A stretch of 64,000 bases of DNA, from contig NZ_FOTW01000010.1 in the NCBI RefSeq assembly GCF_900114705.1, forward strand, positions 62,001-126,000, written 5' to 3'. Source of the DNA: Rugamonas rubra. GTDB taxonomy: Bacteria > Pseudomonadota > Gammaproteobacteria > Burkholderiales > Burkholderiaceae_D. The notes under the pieces were generated by a model. It saw nothing but the letters and a program-made list of their open reading frames with translations. It ran no database searches and was not told the origin of the DNA. This document shows positions 55,062-63,993 of this stretch, piece by piece; position 1 is the first letter of the stretch; each line of letters starts with the position of its first letter. The translations under genes were made by a program, and so were the position numbers.

Positions 55062-56482
55062 GCCGCCAACGCCGCCAGCGTGGCCAGCGCCTCGTGGTAG
55101 TCGGCGCTGCCGCTGGTGTCCTGGCGCAGGAAGGCCATCTGCTCGGGGCGCAGCTGGACGGCGCGGTCGGCCAGCGGATCGGTGCCGGCCTTGTACTCGC
55201 CGAGCCGGATCAGCAGCTCCATCTCCTGGTAGCGCGCCATCAGCTCGCGGAAGCGCGCGGCGGCCTTGCGGTGCTCGCGCGTGGTCACGTTGCCCATCAC
55301 CCGGCTGATGCTGGCCAACACGTCGATGGCCGGGTAGTGGCCCTGCTCGGCCAGCTTGCGGGTCAGCAGGATGTGCCCGTCGAGCAGCGACTTGGCCTCG
55401 TCGCCGATCGGGTCGGAGGCGTTCTCGCCGTCGACCAGCACGGTGTACATGGCGGTGATCGAGCCCTCCGGCGTGCTGCCGGCGCGCTCGATCAGGCGCG
55501 GCAGGTTGGTGTAGACCGAGGGCGTGAAGCCGCCGCGCGCCGGCGGCTCGCCGGCCGCCAGGCCGATCTCGCGCTGGGCGCGGGCGAAGCGGGTCAGCGA
55601 GTCGATCAACAGCAGCACCTTCTTGCCGCGCGCGCGGAAGGCCTCGGCGATGGCGGTGGCGGTGAAGGCGGCGCGCGAGCGCTCCATCGAGGTGCGGTCC
55701 GAGGTGGCGCAGACGATGATGGTCTTGCGCACCAGCGCCTCGTCGAGCTCGTGCTCGAGGAACTCGTTGAGCTCGCGGCCGCGCTCGCCGATCAGGCCGA
55801 AGATGATGACGTCGGCCTCGCAGCCGCGGGCGATGGCCGCCATCAGCGTGGTCTTGCCGCAGCCCGGCCCGGCGAACACGCCGATGCGCTGGCCCACGCC
55901 CATGGTCAGCATGCCGTCGATGGCGCGCACGCCGGTGGCCAGCGGCACGCTGATGCGCGGCCGGTCGGTGGCCACCGGCGCGTCGCGGATCACCGGCACC
56001 GTGGCGCGCCAGGTGGCCACGTTGCCGGCCGCCGCCGGGGCGCGGAACAGCACGCGGCCGAAGCCGTCGAGCACCGCGCCGTACAGGTGGTCGCCCGCCT
56101 CCACCGAGTGGGCGCGCCGCAGCGGCTCGACCACGGTGCGGTTGGAGACGCCCTCGAGCGGGCTGAGCGCCGACAGGATGGCCGCCTTGTCGGTGAAGCC
56201 GACCACCTCGGCCAGCATCGGCCGGCCCGGCCGCGCCGGGTCGTGCAGGTGGCACAGCTCGCCGATGCGCACCGGCGGCATGTGCGCCTCGATCAGCGTG
56301 CCCAGCACCTGCGACACCTTGCCGTGGCTGCTCAGGCCGGGCTGCGCCGGCAGGCGCGCCAGCCAGGCCGGCAGCACGCCGCGCAGGCGCGCCAGCTCGG
56401 CCGCCAGCGCCGCGTCGAAGGCGGCGGCGGCGCGCGCGTCGGCGGCGCCGTCGGCCGGATCGGCGGCCACGGCGGCGCTCAC
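55058..56482 (-). CDS. sctN: Type III secretion ATPase SctN
   Basis: 474 residues from a GTG at 56482. Walker A is GPGCGKTTL (Lys210), Walker B lies in LLLIDSLTRFARAQREIGL, and GERGRELNEFLE and SVYTNLPRLIERAG are F1-type motifs. It unfolds substrates and strips chaperones at the base of the injectisome. Absence of flagellar neighbours and order O, P, Q after it exclude FliI. The N-terminal 45 residues are Ala-rich. Confidence 0.95.
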   Translation of the reverse strand: MSAAVAADPADGAADARAAAAFDAALAAELARLRGVLPAWLARLPAQPGLSSHGKVSQVLGTLIEAHMPPVRIGELCHLHDPARPGRPMLAEVVGFTDKAAILSALSPLEGVSNRTVVEPLRRAHSVEAGDHLYGAVLDGFGRVLFRAPAAAGNVATWRATVPVIRDAPVATDRPRISVPLATGVRAIDGMLTMGVGQRIGVFAGPGCGKTTLMAAIARGCEADVIIFGLIGERGRELNEFLEHELDEALVRKTIIVCATSDRTSMERSRAAFTATAIAEAFRARGKKVLLLIDSLTRFARAQREIGLAAGEPPARGGFTPSVYTNLPRLIERAGSTPEGSITAMYTVLVDGENASDPIGDEAKSLLDGHILLTRKLAEQGHYPAIDVLASISRVMGNVTTREHRKAAARFRELMARYQEMELLIRLGEYKAGTDPLADRAVQLRPEQMAFLRQDTSGSADYHEALATLAALAA

Positions 56483-57576
56483 CACTTCACCTCGATCTTG
56501 CGCTTGCCGGCGAAGCTCAGCTGGTTGGCCTGGATCGCCACCAGCCGCACGCCACGGTACTCGTCGCCGACATACACCCGCTCGCCGTCCTGGGTGATGA
56601 CGCTGGCGTTGGCGCCCGACACCACCTGCTTGATCTTGAACGGCAACATCGATTCGCCGCTGCCGATCTTGGCGCTGACGTGGAAGCCGATGTGGTGCTG
56701 CTTGACGAAGGCGGTCAGGATGCGGGCGAAGCGGTCGGCCTCCTCGTCGTCCAGCGCGGCCTGCATCAGCCACTGCCGCTCCTGCAGGTCGAGGTCGAAG
56801 CGCTTCAACAGGTCGGCGTCGGACAGGCGCTTGCGGAAGGCGGCGCGCAGCTCGTCGGCGGTGAGCGGGCGGGCCGCCGCCGCGTCCGCATGCGGCGCGT
56901 CGAAGGCCGCCGCCACCGTCTTGTCGGCCGGCTTGCCCGCCGCCGCCGGGCCGTCCAGCCGCGCCCGCGCCGCCGCCTGCTTGGACGCCAGCGAGCCCTC
57001 CGGCTTGCCGGTGATGGCGTAGGCCGCCGCGCAGCTCAGCATGGCCGCCAGCAGCGCCAGCAGCACGCGGCGCCGGCCGGCGCCGCCGGCTGGTCCCGGC
57101 CGCGCCGCGCCGGCCGGCGCCGCCGCGTCCGCGCACGCCGCCGCCGGCGCCGTGGCCGCCTCGTCGGGCCCGCCTTGCGCCGGCGGCCGGGCCGCCCCGC
57201 CTTCCCCCGCCGGGCCGTCGGCCGCGTCGTCGGCGCCGTCGAACCAGGGGCCGTCGCTCGGCTGCGCCGGCGGCGCGATCCAGGCCGCGTCCTGCGCCAT
57301 CACCGCCAGCCAGATCGGGCCGAGCCGCGCGCAGTCGCCCGCCGCCAGGTCGAGCGCGCTGTGCGGCCGCGCGCTGTCGGCCGGGTACAGCAGGCCGTCG
57401 AGCGCCGCCAGCAGCCAGCCGTCGCCGCTGGCCGACAGGCTGGCGTGGCGCGGCGCCACGCCGGGGTCGACCAGCACCACGTCGGCGTCGTCGCCGGCGC
57501 CGATGAGCAGGGTCTGCTCGTCGAGCGGCAGCGCCGCGCCCCGGTGCAAACCGTTCAAAACCCGCAATTCGAACAT
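56479..57576 (-). CDS. sctD: Type III secretion outer inner-membrane ring protein SctD
   Basis: 365 residues. An FHA-like N-terminal domain (FELRVLNGLHRGAALPLDEQ) covers about 1-95. A Pro/Ala-rich linker, one membrane helix at about 172-190 (VLLALLAAMLSCAAAYA) and a periplasmic part of about 150 residues (SDADLLKRFDLDLQERQWLM) follow. This is the YscD/PrgH arrangement, shortened compared with YscD (about 420). The ATG at 57576 has GGGAGG upstream. It is first in the D-to-U operon. Confidence 0.75.
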   Translation of the reverse strand: MFELRVLNGLHRGAALPLDEQTLLIGAGDDADVVLVDPGVAPRHASLSASGDGWLLAALDGLLYPADSARPHSALDLAAGDCARLGPIWLAVMAQDAAWIAPPAQPSDGPWFDGADDAADGPAGEGGAARPPAQGGPDEAATAPAAACADAAAPAGAARPGPAGGAGRRRVLLALLAAMLSCAAAYAITGKPEGSLASKQAAARARLDGPAAAGKPADKTVAAAFDAPHADAAAARPLTADELRAAFRKRLSDADLLKRFDLDLQERQWLMQAALDDEEADRFARILTAFVKQHHIGFHVSAKIGSGESMLPFKIKQVVSGANASVITQDGERVYVGDEYRGVRLVAIQANQLSFAGKRKIEVKW

Positions 57577-57781
57577 GATCCAACCTCCCGCCAACAGGCA
57601 CACGTATGCTGGTGAGTCGCGCCCGCCGCCGCTTGGTTCCCTGCCCCGGGCCGCCGTCGACGCGCGCAAAACTCGGCGTGGCGCGGGCGAACCGGCACGC
57701 CGCCAAAGCCACTCATTGGCGGGCGCGGCACGCCTCCCGGCGCTCTCGCCCTCCCTTCCCCACCACCAGGAGACACCCGGC
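57577..57781. promoter_or_regulatory. Divergent promoter region of sctD operon and the large putative effector
   Basis: Two hundred bases between starts on opposite strands. It must carry both promoters. I see no clear -10/-35 pair or hrp-box-like direct repeat, so regulation cannot be read. Confidence 0.4.
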
Positions 57782-60298
57782 ATGGTCATCACCACACAAG
57801 GGTACGGCAGCGCCGTCTTGCCAAGCAACGCAGGCGGCGCCGCGGCGCCCGCCACACCGCTGCCGCCAGCGGCGGCGGCAACGCCGACGACGACGGCGGC
57901 AACGCCGGCGACGGCGCAGCCCCACCCCGCCCGCAACACGGCGGGGCAGATCCAAACCATGGTCAGCAACGCCGCCCGCCCGCCCCTCGGCGTGCCGCTG
58001 CACCTGCAACGCATGCCGACCGAATGCATGATGCAGTGGATGGCGACCCTGGACGACGACATCCGCGCCGCCAACGCCCTGGCCGGCCGGACACCGGTCC
58101 AACAAGCCGGCATGAACACGCTCACCGCGCTGCTGCCGGCCGCCAAGGAAAAGTGGCTCCGGCACGAACTGAGCTTCGCCGACAGCCGCGCCTACTTCAG
58201 CCAGGTCGCCGCCAGCTGCGAGCAGGCCGGGCTGCACCGGCTGCGCGACCTGGCGAAACACCTGCACAGCCAGCTGCCCGGCGTCGAGCACGACAACTTC
58301 AACCGCGACCGCGCCGAGCTGCCCCACAAAACCCGCCTGCACGACAACGTCTACGGCCGCCGCTACGACAGCGCCTTCACCGCCGCCCTGGTGGCCAATC
58401 CGCCGCAGCGGATGAAGGACGGCATGGCGGTGGTCGGCAACGCCATCGCCCACCGCTACCTGATGCCGTGGCTGACGCCGGCGGACCGGCAGATCCACGG
58501 TGCCACCATCGCCAGGCACGTCGCCGACCTGCACCAGGCCCTGAACGACGACCCGCGCAGCTGGGGACTGAAATCGCCTCTGCTGCAGAGCTTCCTCGGC
58601 GCGACCGATCCGGCCGCCAAGCACCACGCGCTCGACGCCTTCCTGCGCTCGGCCAAGGACAACGGCATCGACTGCCTGGCGATCCCCTATGTGGCGGTCA
58701 AGCTGCTGATCAAGGATCCGTGGCCGACGCCGGCCTGGCGGCAGAAGGCCGACCAGAACTACATGGGCGTGATCGGCGGCCAGGTCAACCGGCAGGACAA
58801 GCAGGGCGACTTCCTGAACGCGCTGGCGCGCGCGCAACACACCGACTATGCCACGCTGCAGGCGCGACTGGGCCAGGCCACGGCCACGGCGCTGGACGCC
58901 CACCGCAACGATCCACCGGCGATGCGGGCGCAGCGTCAGCAGGCCGCCCTGCTGCGCCCGCAAACCGAAACGGCGGTCAGGGCCCAGCACGAGGCGCCGT
59001 GCCGCGCCCACACCCAGAGCACAAGGCCGGGCCGGCCGCAGGCCGCCGTCGAGGCCGAGGTGCAAGCGTGGCTGGCCGGCGAGGTGGACCGGCAGGTGCA
59101 GTGGCAGATGGCCGCGCCAATGCGCACGCGGCTGGAGGCCACGCTGCGCACCGAGTTGCAGGCCGAGTTGAGGCTGCAGTTGCCGGCGCGGCTGGACGCG
59201 CAGTTGGCGGCCCACGTCGAGGGCCTGCGCAAGGCACAGGCGGCGCCGACGCCGGCGGCGACCCTGCGCCCGCCTTTGGAGGCGAAGCTGGTGGAGCGCC
59301 TGCGCAGCCAGCTGCTCGCCGCCGCGGGCACGCCCCATACGGCGCAGACCCTGGCGCCGATGAACCGCGCGCAACTGCAGGACTTGCTGGCGACGCAGAT
59401 CGCCGAGGCGGCGGCCGGCCCGCTGCTCGGCATGCAGCCGCCGGGCGTGCTCGCCAGTTGCGCCCATTGCCCGGCCCTGGCCAGGAGCGTGCTCGACCAC
59501 GGCCAACTGGAGATCGCGCGCACGCTCAACGCTTGGAGCTTCGCCCACGCCGAGGTGCGCACCAGGGAGACGGTGGAGACCCATGCGGAAATCGGCACCA
59601 TGATGCGCCACCAGGGGGCGATGCCGGCGCCGCCGCAGGCGGGCAACGATCCGCTGCAGGCCGCCATCCTGCCCGGACGCCGCAACCGCATCGACTTCGA
59701 CCAAGTGGAAGGCCAGCGCGACCACCTCGGCAACGTGATCCCCGGGCCGCTCGACCAGCGCCTGCCGGCGGCCGTGCAACAGGCGCTCAGCCATGGCCTG
59801 CCCTGGGTCGGCGGCGTCTCCGGCACCACCAACCTGATGCTGCACCTGAGCGCCGACCTGCACGGCACGCCCGGCGACAACGGCGCGCCCCAGTTGTTCG
59901 AGCAAAAGGACGTGCTGCTCGCCACCATGATGTTCGTCAACTACGACGGCGGCCACTCGCTGCACTCCTCGATGTGGGTCGGCAACCAGCTCGACGCCGC
60001 CCCGCTGGCGGCGCAGCCGCCGCCGGCCGAGCCGCAGCAGGGCCCCGGCCTCGGCCTGGGCCTGGACCTGGACCCGGCGCGCGGCCCGGCGCTGGCCGCC
60101 TCGGTCGCGGCCGCGCCCAGCCGCGACGCGGCCCTGGCGCTGGCCGCCCGCTCGGCCGAGGAGTTCGTCTCCGACTACAGCCAGCTGATGGTCGGCCAGG
60201 CCGGCGACGAGGTGCGCCAGGCCGCCGAGCAGGCCTTCACCGAGACGATGCAGCACTTCCGCGAACGCAGCCGCTACGCCAGCCGGCCGGCGCCCTGA
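57782..60298 (+). CDS. Large protein of unknown function, candidate type III effector
   Basis: 838 residues from the ATG at 57782 (AGGAG 14 bases upstream). Residues 1-55 are Ala/Thr/Pro-rich and flexible, as expected for a type III export signal. Residues about 70-370 look helical and folded. The middle (about 395-520) is Gln/Arg/Ala-rich helix with repeated EAEVQAWLAGEVDRQVQWQM-like heptads (part: QAWLAGEVDRQVQWQ). A C-terminal module has GGVSGTTNLMLHLSADL and MFVNYDGGHSLHSSMWVGNQ. No membrane helix or signal peptide. It is the only gene on its strand inside the secretion locus. Family not recognised; effector status is inferred from position and composition. Confidence 0.6.
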   Translation: MVITTQGYGSAVLPSNAGGAAAPATPLPPAAAATPTTTAATPATAQPHPARNTAGQIQTMVSNAARPPLGVPLHLQRMPTECMMQWMATLDDDIRAANALAGRTPVQQAGMNTLTALLPAAKEKWLRHELSFADSRAYFSQVAASCEQAGLHRLRDLAKHLHSQLPGVEHDNFNRDRAELPHKTRLHDNVYGRRYDSAFTAALVANPPQRMKDGMAVVGNAIAHRYLMPWLTPADRQIHGATIARHVADLHQALNDDPRSWGLKSPLLQSFLGATDPAAKHHALDAFLRSAKDNGIDCLAIPYVAVKLLIKDPWPTPAWRQKADQNYMGVIGGQVNRQDKQGDFLNALARAQHTDYATLQARLGQATATALDAHRNDPPAMRAQRQQAALLRPQTETAVRAQHEAPCRAHTQSTRPGRPQAAVEAEVQAWLAGEVDRQVQWQMAAPMRTRLEATLRTELQAELRLQLPARLDAQLAAHVEGLRKAQAAPTPAATLRPPLEAKLVERLRSQLLAAAGTPHTAQTLAPMNRAQLQDLLATQIAEAAAGPLLGMQPPGVLASCAHCPALARSVLDHGQLEIARTLNAWSFAHAEVRTRETVETHAEIGTMMRHQGAMPAPPQAGNDPLQAAILPGRRNRIDFDQVEGQRDHLGNVIPGPLDQRLPAAVQQALSHGLPWVGGVSGTTNLMLHLSADLHGTPGDNGAPQLFEQKDVLLATMMFVNYDGGHSLHSSMWVGNQLDAAPLAAQPPPAEPQQGPGLGLGLDLDPARGPALAASVAAAPSRDAALALAARSAEEFVSDYSQLMVGQAGDEVRQAAEQAFTETMQHFRERSRYASRPAP

Positions 60299-60344
60299 CG
60301 CGGCAAGGCCCGCGCCGGCCGGCGCCGGCGGGCGCGGGCCGGCG

Positions 60345-62438
60345 TCACAGCTCGATCATCCCCACCGGCTGCACGCGGGCGTGCTGGGTCAGCTCGGAGA
60401 AGGCGAACACCGGCACCGAGAAGAACTCCTCCTCGATCAGCTTGCGCACCGAGCGGCGGATGTCGGCCGCCGTCACCAGCACCGGCGGCGCGGCCGGCGT
60501 GCCGCCGGTGCCGGCCAGCTCGCCGAGGCGGTCGAGGATGGCCTGCTCGACCTCCGGGTCGAGCTCCAGGTAGGTGCCCTGGCTGGTCTGGCGCATGGCG
60601 CCGCGCAGCTGGTCCTCCAGCTCGGGCGACAGCAGCACCACCTCGATCAGGCCGTCGCGCGCCACCTCGTGGCACAGCTGGCGCTTCAGCGCCAGGCGCA
60701 CGTAGTCGGCCACCACGTCCGGGTCGCGCTCCTTCTGCGACCACTCCAGCGTGGTCTCCAGCACCAGCCGGGCGTTGCGCAGCGAGACGCCCTCGCGCGC
60801 CAGGCGCTGCACCACCTCGGTCAGGCGCGGCAGCGTGACCGACTTGGCGATCTCCTTGCCCAGCTCGGGGAAGCGGCGCTCGGCCCAGCGGGTGAAGCGC
60901 TGCACCTCGTGCACGCCGACGAACATCTGGCAGTTGCGCAGCATCTCGACCTCGATGTCGCTGGCCAGCACCGCCTCCCATTTCAGGTAGCGCACGCCGG
61001 CCGCCTTGAGCTGCTCCTCGTCGTCCAGGCGCACCCAGACGCGGCGCCGGCGCGTGCCGCTGACCACGTCGTCGACGGCGCTGAAGCCGAGCTCGCGCAT
61101 GCGCTCGGCCGTCTCCGAGGTGGCCGCCCAGCCGGAGCGGATCTCGACGTCGACCAGCGGCACCTCGGCCATCAGGAAGTGCACCCGGCCGCTGGGGATC
61201 GAGGCGTGGTGCTGGAACTCGATGTTCTGCACGTCGGGGATGCCGCGGTGCTCGAGCACGCCGTTGCGCATGATGCGCACGGCGCCGTTGATCGCCTCGG
61301 CGGCGGCGGCACCGGCCAGCGCCGCCGGCATGCGCACGATGAACGGCTTGGTGGCGGCGAAGGCGGTCAGGTCGACGATCTTGGCGTTGCGCTTGTCCTC
61401 GTCCTCGCTCTGGCGCTGCAGCTCGGCCTCGGCCAGCGGCTTGAGCAGGCCCAGCGCGCCGCCCAGCGCCAGGCCGGCCGCCAGCGTGCCGAACACCAGC
61501 AGCGGCATGCCGGGGATGGCGCCGAACAGCAGCATGATGAAGGCCGCCGTCAGCAGCGCCTTGGGCTCGGCGAACAGCTCGGCGACGATGGTCTGGCCGA
61601 TGTTGGGCGCCGCCTCGCCCTCCTCCGGCTCGTCGCCGGCGATGCGGGTGGTGATCATGCCGGCCGCCAGCGAGATCAGCAGCGCCGGGATCTGCGCGAT
61701 CAGCGCGTCGCCGATGGTCAGGATGGAGTACAGCTGCATCGCGTCGGCCGCCGTCATGCCGCGCTGGATCACGCCGATCGAGATGCCGCCGATCAGGTTG
61801 ACGGCGACGATGCACAGGCCGGCGATGGCGTCGCCCTTGACGAACTTCATGGCGCCGTCCATGGCGCCGTGCAGCTGGCTCTCCTTGCCCAGCTCGGTGC
61901 GCTTGCGGCGCGCCTCGTCGCCGCTCAGCAGGCCGGCGCGCAGGTCGCTGTCGATCGACATCTGTTTGCCCGGCATGGCGTCGAGCGAGAAGCGGGCGGC
62001 CACCTCGGAGACCCGTTCCGAGCCCTTGGTGATGACGATGAACTGCACCACCGTCAGGATCAGGAACACCACCAGGCCGACCACCAGGTTGCCGCCGACG
62101 ACGAAGTTGCCGAAGGTCTCGACGATGTGGCCGGCGAAGCCCTCGAGCAGGATCAGCCGCGTGGTGGCGACCTCGATGGCGAGGCGGAACAGCGTGGTCA
62201 GCAGCAGCACGGCGGGGAAGGTGGTGAAGGCGGTCGGGCCGGGCATGTACATCGACACCACCACCATCAGGCCGGCGGCGCACAGGTTGATGGCGATCAG
62301 GATGTCGAGCAGCCAGACCGGCATCGGCAGCACCAGCATCAGCACGATGGCGATGACGACGCCGGCGGCGAACAGCTCGGCGCGGCGGGCCACGCGCGCC
62401 GCCAGCCGGTTCAGGCGCAGCACCAGGGGCATCAGCAT
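60345..62438 (-). CDS. sctV: Type III secretion export-gate protein SctV
   Basis: 697 residues. Seven or eight N-terminal membrane helices (to about 340), including GPTAFTTFPAVLLLTTLFRLAIE, and the FHIPEP-type loop with KGSERVSEVAARFSLDAMPGK (core SLDAMPGKQMSIDSD). The soluble C-terminal domain forms a nonameric ring that docks chaperone-substrate complexes. The ATG at 62438 overlaps the preceding gene's stop. The start could also be the ATG two codons downstream. Confidence 0.96.
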   Translation of the reverse strand: MLMPLVLRLNRLAARVARRAELFAAGVVIAIVLMLVLPMPVWLLDILIAINLCAAGLMVVVSMYMPGPTAFTTFPAVLLLTTLFRLAIEVATTRLILLEGFAGHIVETFGNFVVGGNLVVGLVVFLILTVVQFIVITKGSERVSEVAARFSLDAMPGKQMSIDSDLRAGLLSGDEARRKRTELGKESQLHGAMDGAMKFVKGDAIAGLCIVAVNLIGGISIGVIQRGMTAADAMQLYSILTIGDALIAQIPALLISLAAGMITTRIAGDEPEEGEAAPNIGQTIVAELFAEPKALLTAAFIMLLFGAIPGMPLLVFGTLAAGLALGGALGLLKPLAEAELQRQSEDEDKRNAKIVDLTAFAATKPFIVRMPAALAGAAAAEAINGAVRIMRNGVLEHRGIPDVQNIEFQHHASIPSGRVHFLMAEVPLVDVEIRSGWAATSETAERMRELGFSAVDDVVSGTRRRRVWVRLDDEEQLKAAGVRYLKWEAVLASDIEVEMLRNCQMFVGVHEVQRFTRWAERRFPELGKEIAKSVTLPRLTEVVQRLAREGVSLRNARLVLETTLEWSQKERDPDVVADYVRLALKRQLCHEVARDGLIEVVLLSPELEDQLRGAMRQTSQGTYLELDPEVEQAILDRLGELAGTGGTPAAPPVLVTAADIRRSVRKLIEEEFFSVPVFAFSELTQHARVQPVGMIEL

Positions 62439-62779
62439 GGCGCGCCCTCGCCGCCGGCCGGGCCGGCGCGGCGGCGCAGCAGCGCGGCCCAGGCGGCCCA
62501 GGCGGCGCCGTCGGCGCCGGCGCGCGCCTGCAGCGCCGCCAGCGAGCGCAGCGCCGCGCGCGCCTGCGGCGCCGCCGGCTCGAACAGCTCGATGGCGGCG
62601 TAGGCGGCCATCCAGGCCAGCCGCGGCTCGTCCGGCCACAACGCCAGGCAGCCGCGCGCCAGCGCGTCGGCCGCCTGGTACTGGCCGACGCTGAGGTGGC
62701 CCCAGACCAGGCCGATGGCCAGCGCCAGCTCGGCGGCGGCGCCGTCGCGCCGGCCGCCGCCGTGGACGCGGCCGCTCAT
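62432..62779 (-). CDS. sctY: SctY-like chaperone (YscY/Pcr4 family)
   Basis: 115 residues, nearly the size of Yersinia YscY (about 114). A TPR-like pattern is visible (GHLSVGQYQAADALARGCLA and AAYAAIELFEPAAPQARAAL). YscY binds YscX and SctV. It overlaps sctV and the gene upstream. Called mainly on size, fold and the order X, Y, V. Confidence 0.6.
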   Translation of the reverse strand: MSGRVHGGGRRDGAAAELALAIGLVWGHLSVGQYQAADALARGCLALWPDEPRLAWMAAYAAIELFEPAAPQARAALRSLAALQARAGADGAAWAAWAALLRRRAGPAGGEGAPC

Positions 62780-63213
62780 GCCGGCTTGGCGCCGGCGCGC
62801 CCGCACGCCAGCTCCGCCTCGCTCAGGCGCATCTGCTGCAGGCGCAGGCGCAGGCGCACCGCCTGCTCGAGCACCACGATGGCCGCCATGCAGTCGCCGC
62901 GCCGCGCCGCCGCCAGGCCCAGCGAGTGCTCGACCAGGCGCTTCTGCAGCGCCCGCATGGCCGGCAGCGGGTCGCCGCACCAGGCCGCGCTGGCCACCGT
63001 CAGGGCCGGCCCGAGCAGCCGGGTCAGCGCGGCGGCGGCGCCCGGCGTGGCCGCGTCGGCGGCCGCCAGCGAGACGGCCGCCTGCTCCGGCGCCAGCTCG
63101 GCGCCGAGCACCTGGCGCGGCGCCAGCTGCGCCGCCAGGTTGTGGATCTCGCCGGCGTCGACGCCGGCGCCCCCCGCCTGGCGCGCGCCCAGGCCCGGGC
63201 CGACGGCGCTCAT
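62776..63213 (-). CDS. sctX: SctX-like early secretion substrate (YscX/Pcr3 family)
   Basis: 145 residues. The C-terminal helical region (MRALQKRLVEHSLGLAAARR and VLEQAVRLRLRLQQM) fits the YscX pattern, whereas the N-terminus is Gly/Ala-rich and probably unstructured as expected for a secreted component. Stop and start overlap the flanking genes. Family call is by order and shape, as sequence similarity is low. Confidence 0.5.
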   Translation of the reverse strand: MSAVGPGLGARQAGGAGVDAGEIHNLAAQLAPRQVLGAELAPEQAAVSLAAADAATPGAAAALTRLLGPALTVASAAWCGDPLPAMRALQKRLVEHSLGLAAARRGDCMAAIVVLEQAVRLRLRLQQMRLSEAELACGRAGAKPA

Positions 63214-63545
63214 TGCAGCAGCTCCTCGGCCGCCGCCAGTTGCTCGTCCGACAGCGGCGCGGCGGCGCCGTCGAGCGCCGCCGGCGGCAGCCGGCGCAGC
63301 AGGTAGCAGCCGCCGTCGACGAACTGGGCCGGCAGCCAGTCGCCCAGGCGCGCCATGTCGCGCGCGCGCCGGCGCAGCAGCTCCTCGGCGCGCGGCCGGC
63401 CGGCCCGGCCGCCGCCCAGGCCGACGATGGCGCCGCCGGCCGGCAGCGGATAGACCAGCAGTTCCATGCCGTTGTCCAGCGTCTGGCTGGCCACGCCGCC
63501 CTCGCGCCGCGCGCTGCCGGCCAGTTGTCTCAACAAGTCTTCCAT
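63210..63545 (-). CDS. SycN-like chaperone (Pcr2 family)
   Basis: 111 residues. LDNGMELLVYPLPAGGAIVG and LGDWLPAQFVDGGCYLLRRL resemble the strands of SycN, which with YscB escorts the gate-keeper YopN. A helical C-terminus (LSDEQLAAAEELLQ) follows. The order TyeA, SycN, X, Y, V is the main support. Confidence 0.5.
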   Translation of the reverse strand: MEDLLRQLAGSARREGGVASQTLDNGMELLVYPLPAGGAIVGLGGGRAGRPRAEELLRRRARDMARLGDWLPAQFVDGGCYLLRRLPPAALDGAAAPLSDEQLAAAEELLQ

Positions 63546-63567
63546 GTTCGCTCCCGGTGGTGGTGGT

Positions 63568-63993
63568 TCATTCTTCGCGGCCCCGCTCGAACTGGCTGCG
63601 CCAGGCCCGCTCGCGCCGCTCGACGCTGGTCTCCATCAGCGGCATGCCCTTGTGGGTGCTGCTGACCTGCCTGCCCAGCTCGTCGAGCAGCTCGACGCGC
63701 TGGGCCATCTTGTCGAGCGGCCACAGCGTGGTCGGCAGCGTGCGCACCGCCTGCAGCACCTGGGTGTAGACGCGGTCGCGGGTGGCGGCGTCGGCGTGGC
63801 GCAGGTCGTGGATCTGCGCCACCACGCCGAGCGCCTTGGGGCGGCCCGCCTCGACCAGCGTCAACAGCGACTGCGTCATCGCCGCCGGGCTGGCCTTGGG
63901 CAGCACGCGCGCCTTGGCCACCAGGTCGCGGCGCAGCTCGACGGCGACGCGGAAGGTCGACTTGACCAGGCCGAAGGCGCCGGCGTCGGACAT
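63568..63993 (-). CDS. TyeA-like gate-keeper component or C-terminal part of SctW
   Basis: 141 visible residues from the ATG at 63993. The segment VVAQIHDLRHADAATRDRVYTQVL, then LPTTLWPLDKMAQRVELLDEL, follows the TyeA pattern (YopN-binding helical bundle). The upstream frame stays open through the remaining seven bases to the window edge, so this could be the tail of a fused YopN-TyeA (SctW) protein instead of a free TyeA. It controls the order of secretion at the export gate. Confidence 0.5.
   Translation of the reverse strand: MSDAGAFGLVKSTFRVAVELRRDLVAKARVLPKASPAAMTQSLLTLVEAGRPKALGVVAQIHDLRHADAATRDRVYTQVLQAVRTLPTTLWPLDKMAQRVELLDELGRQVSSTHKGMPLMETSVERRERAWRSQFERGREE

Noticed and set aside
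49780..62438. Flagellar export genes (flhB, fliR, fliQ, fliP, fliI, flhA)
   Set aside because: The same families, but SctD, SctO, SctP and the TyeA/SycN/X/Y cluster and lack of flagellar structural genes show an injectisome.
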